From Mercurialis annua (lineage: Eukaryota > Streptophyta > Magnoliopsida > Malpighiales > Euphorbiaceae): a DNA stretch of 64,000 nucleotides. This document shows positions 60,386 to 64,000 of the stretch, piece by piece. How positions within the stretch are numbered: position 1 is the stretch's first letter; every line of letters starts with the position of its first letter. The notes under the pieces are model-generated. The model did no database searches. It was not told the origin of the DNA and saw only the letters and a program-made list of their open reading frames with translations. The position numbers were made by a program, and so were the translations under genes. Location of the stretch: contig NC_065570.1 in assembly GCF_937616625.2 (NCBI RefSeq), positions 33,983,665 to 34,047,664 of the forward strand, given 5' to 3'.

Positions 60386-61638
60386 GTGAGTAAGATCATC
60401 TTCTTTCTGAAATTATTAATTTTTATTCATTACTTTGATTTCAATTTTAAATGTTTCTGTTATCAGGTTGTGTTCAAGTACTCTGTTTTGATGATTTTAG
60501 TCCATAAAAATTCTTTGTTGGATTTCTTCCACTGTAAATTAAATAGACCAATAATTAAACTTCGTTGTGTCAATTTCTTATCAGAAAAATGAGGCCCAAC
60601 AGAGAAAAATGAGGTTTAACAGAGAAAATCTGTTGTGGCTTCACCGTGCCATTACTGATGAGCAATTACCGATATCTCATTATAAATGACAGTGCTGGTC
60701 TCCAAATTTTAATGTAGCTTCGGTTGCTTATGTTGCTTTCATAGTTTTGTTTAACTGTGCATTTATCAAGAAAAATGATTTTTTCCCTTAATGATAAATG
60801 GCTTATTTGTTCATGTTTTTCTTTCTTGTTCTGGTCTTAAAGTTAAGCCATTAGATAGCCACAATATTATATTCTGTCCCCAACTAATTAAGCCTCGGAT
60901 GAATTGGTTTCCTTGTCTTCTGTAATGTTTAAGGAGTCTTCTCCTACCAGCTTTACTAGTCAATTTATTGTCTTATTACGTTAGTGCTTTAATTTTATCT
61001 TCAGGACATTACATAGAGAATATAGTCTAAGTTTAGTTTTTTTGGAACTAAAATGAGAATTAGTTTCTATATTAAATAAAAACACATTAAAAAATAGAAA
61101 AATAATAATTATAACATTAATTATATTTTTTTAATTGTGTGATAATGAAATACAGACAAGTATAGTAAAACGGAAAATATAATCCACCAAAGATTAAAAT
61201 GCCTTTTCCATTGTTATCTTTTGGCAATTCTATCTTTTCCACTGTTCTCGATTTTATTAAATTCTTTAACTTTCTATGTTAGTTTCAATTGTTCATTCTT
61301 GAATCTATGCATTGATCTTCTTTTTGGATGCAGATTTACGTTTTAATTTATTTTTTAGTGTTGTGTAGATTATACTTTTTTGTGAATCATATTTAGATAT
61401 TTCTTCTTTTAACACAAGAATAAGTAGACAAAGTACTGCCACTCTCTATGAAGTTTCCGTTTTTAAATCTTCTATTTTTTGCATAGGCATTATATTCAAT
61501 CAACCGTCATAGCTACATCCTATAGCCTTTTCACATCAGTGTAATTTTGTTATTTTGGATTTCCCTTTTGATGTAAGAAATTAAGAGAAAATGAAATATT
61601 TTATGTTGTCTAAGATCTGCATTTTATTTTTTTGGCAG

Positions 61639-61840
61639 GACCAAATATTTTCAGAATATTATGCCTCTTTTGCATGGACATTTGTAAAACAACGGCCGTT
61701 GTGGCAGACTCTCCTCCCCTTTTTTTGGCCTGTTTTGACTCTAGCGATTTGCCTATTTCCTGTCTATCCTCATTCGTGCAAGCTATTGATTCTCTACTCA
61801 TGTGCTGGAGTGCTTCTTCTAATTCTCTCCCTGCTTCTAG
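61639..61840 (+). pseudogene. SEC62: Captured exon of SEC62 (ER translocation protein)
   Basis: A 202-bp exon with acceptor TTTTTTTGGCAG and donor AG/GTAAGTGTT. It encodes DQIFSEYYASFAWTFVKQRP, then LWQTLLPFFWPVLTLAICLF and PVYPHSCKLLILYSCAG, ending with a second hydrophobic stretch (VLLLILSLLLG). These two membrane segments and the FPVYPH.CKL.ILYSCAG motif are typical of plant SEC62, a partner of the Sec61 channel in post-translational import into the ER. The N-terminal exons are absent, so the gene is a fragment. A degenerate next exon seems to follow at 63051, in the correct phase. Confidence 0.8.
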
Positions 61841-63050
61841 GTAAGTGTTCTATTCCCCATTCTTTGAATGATAATATTTAGCATATTACTGTGTTGTGCT
61901 TCTCAAAAGTTGAATTAATTTTGCCTCTTGTACCGCAACAAAGTTGTGAATATCTGTTCGTTAATGACTTTGTGTTGGACTATAATATATCTAAATATCT
62001 ATCTGGGTCCAACTTGATTAAACCTTGTCATTGTCTAGTTGGACTTAGCTGCATTCACAGCAATGACCTATGAGGAATTATGTAATTCATCAAGAGCATC
62101 TTTAAAAAACAAATTGTGACATTTATAAATCATCTCTCCAGGATCTAGTCGTTTACATCTCTTGGAGTAAGCCTCAATGACACATCCTTGATAAAGTTAA
62201 TATGAACCTACTGAACTGAATGGAAACATTATATTTTTCCTCTTGCTACAATCGATTAATAAGTAAATTCCTTAAGATAGTACTAAAACTTATGGAAATT
62301 CCATTTTTGACATTATTAAATTCCTTACTGTAATTCCTATGGCATTAAGGTTTTATTTTGTCATTTTACTCTTTTGGTTTGATTTGATAAGCACCTGTTA
62401 CTGTTATACGTTGATAAGTATAATCTACACAACAACAACAAAAAAGATCTTTGTTTTTTCCATTTTCTTCTGAAAGAAAGTTAATTATAGTTGAAATTCA
62501 GCTGGGGTATTAAGTTTACATGATGGTGGTGGCTGTCCAACTCGACTATGAGTATATGACTTGTGGTTTTTAAAGTAATAAGATGGATACTTACGTATTT
62601 TTTCAATTATGGTAGAACACAAATTTTATCTCTTGCCGTTATTTGTTTTGGAGTTAAAAATCTACAATAGGATATTGATTTTCTTTCTTATCATTTGACA
62701 AAGGTACATACCAAAGACCAGTAATTGGTCTCTTCTTATGTCATCATTCACAGTAAGTTCCATTATGGTTCACTGGGCAAGTTTATCAACTAGTGAAGCT
62801 ATTTAGTTTGAAATTCCAACTTACGAAACCTCATTTTTTTTGTTCTATCTCATTCATTACTTTTAAATGTTTCATCATTTTTATAATATACGTAAATGAA
62901 CTGATTTATTCAAGTGAACTGATATATGCTTATTCAGTTTATTGAGACTTAGACAAGATAGTGTTGATCCAAGCTTTTTGAGCATGTCTACTTCCCTTGG
63001 CCAGCGTTCTATGTTAAATGATATTATTGAACATTCTTGTCTTTTTGCAG

Positions 63051-63118
63051 TTTGTGCCAGCATCTTGTGTATTTGGTTCGTCATGGTCTAATTGGCAACA
63101 AATATTTGCACATTCTAA
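63051..63118 (+). pseudogene. Degenerate second SEC62 exon
   Basis: Acceptor CTTTTTGCAG at 63041-63050. The preceding exon ends one base into a codon, and joining that G with TT gives Val, continuing VCASILCIWFV, which resembles the SEC62 segment after the second membrane span. A stop and a frame change follow (GLIGNKYLHIL in another frame resembles the expected continuation). A further weak candidate exon lies at about 63650-63700 after TTTCTTGCAG. The 1.2-kb stretch between is AT-rich intron. Confidence 0.45.
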
Positions 63119-63889
63119 GTAAGTTTTGCAACATCATAATTTCTTGGAGTATTAACTTCGTACTAAAATAGTTATAAATTATAAATATGCTTAAAGCTGA
63201 ATCATAAACTTTGACCATTTGAAACAAAAAGTAAAGCAAACTATATATTTGGGGAAATATTTTTTTAAGGTGTAGAAATATCTGTTTATTCCTGGACACA
63301 GCCTTATTGTATATTTGTCCTCAAATCAAAGTTAGATACCTACATTAGGTGTTTGTTTTAGTTAATTGGACCATTCCGTTCTCATTCTGCTGTGTCGTAC
63401 CTTTCCTATATTTTACTTCCTACTGTTTGGCTTTATAAAACATTTTTGTTATATTAACTTTTAAGAACATTAGACTTGCATATTTATCTGCTGGTGAAAT
63501 TTAGGCTATATACAGTACAATTGAAATTATAAATTTCTAGGAATTGTATTTAGCCTATAAAATAGATTTCTTGCAATGTGTTTCTTGTTTTTTCGGTTCA
63601 ATTTCTTATTTTCAGTATCTATATTATATCATTAATTTTTTTCTTGCAGATGGAAATTATTGGAATGAAAGAAATGAAATCAAGATGGACGTTTTCCTAG
63701 CTATATCAAAAGTTAGGCTTAGTTCAGTTTTTTAGCGAATATTTTAAATGTTTGCATACAATTGGTTATTTTAGTATTATTGAAGATTTATTCATTTATA
63801 ATTTTATGTAATATTTGAATTGATTTAGTTTTTTATTCATTGATTTTAGCAACAATTTATCGTATTCAATTGTTTTATTATCGATAAAA

Positions 63890-64000
63890 ATGGAAATAAT
63901 AAAATAAAATAATAATTATAATGACAATTAATTTTGTCACAGCTAACTAATTATAATGAAAAATAATTTTGTCACGTTATGATAAATTACTTGTTGTGAT
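63890..64000 (-). repeat. Right subterminal repeats of the CACTA element
   Basis: AAATAATAATTATAATGACA, TTTTGTCACAGC and TTTTGTCACGTTATGATAAA, with TTGTTGTGAT at the very end, mirror the left subterminal motifs. The terminal CACTA itself lies outside the window. Confidence 0.6.

Larger units (their letters stand above)
51851..64000. mobile_element. CACTA (EnSpm/CMC) transposon, right end beyond the window
   Basis: The left terminus is CACTACAAAAAAATTGG at 51851, preceded by ACA, the possible 3-bp target duplication. About 1.4 kb of subterminal repeats rich in TTGTGACAAA / TTTTGTC follow. At 63890-64000 similar repeats (AATTTTGTCACAG, AATTTTGTCACGTTATGATA, TTGTTGTGAT) appear in the opposite sense, so the right terminus should lie just past 64000. 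Over 12 kb of interior holds exon-like fragments but no transposase frame that I can recognise, so this is a non-autonomous, gene-capturing element. Confidence 0.82.

Overview
This is a gene-poor, AT-rich stretch of nuclear heterochromatin from a flowering plant, probably a eudicot. The signs are Ty3/Gypsy chromovirus (Tekay/Del-type) retrotransposons primed by initiator tRNA-Met, a long 60-bp satellite array, a large CACTA DNA transposon, and fragments of plant genes (ER SEC62, plastid SecE1). I see no intact host gene, no rRNA or tRNA gene, and no CRISPR array.

Layout. (1) 1-9973: the 3' part of a plus-strand chromovirus (Tekay-1) with a decayed pol and a 3' LTR; a minus-strand solo LTR (2608-6406, TSD TGCGT) sits in the integrase C-terminal region. 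(2) 9974-17622 and 38279-39359: a 60-bp satellite, one array split by a nested insertion. (3) 17623-38278: a complete minus-strand chromovirus (Tekay-2, TSD AAACG), itself split between protease and RT by a plus-strand gag-only element (TR-GAG, 23300-33720, TSD ATGTC). (4) 39360-47590: a gag/pol-less LTR element (E2) as a partial tandem array: internal 3' end, LTR, full internal region, start of a second LTR. (5) About 47590-51850: a minus-strand fragment of another non-coding LTR element (E3), whose LTR matches the Tekay-1 LTR. (6) 51851-64000: a CACTA transposon cut off by the window edge, with no visible transposase, holding exon fragments and a nested minisatellite element.

How the parts relate. 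The coding chromoviruses look like helpers for the non-coding elements: Tekay-2 and TR-GAG share LTR layout, termini and hairpin clusters, and Tekay-1 and E3 share LTR sequence. Every element whose 5' internal region is visible keeps a similar leader after the primer binding site. All five LTR families keep a short stem-loop whose stem sequence changes on both sides, so pairing is preserved. The three non-coding elements also share a 34-nt box of unknown function. Both chromoviruses here are dead: stops, frameshifts and an 88-bp duplication in Tekay-1; a stop, a frameshift, a broken zinc knuckle, an altered protease site and a Glu-to-Lys change at the integrase catalytic site in Tekay-2.
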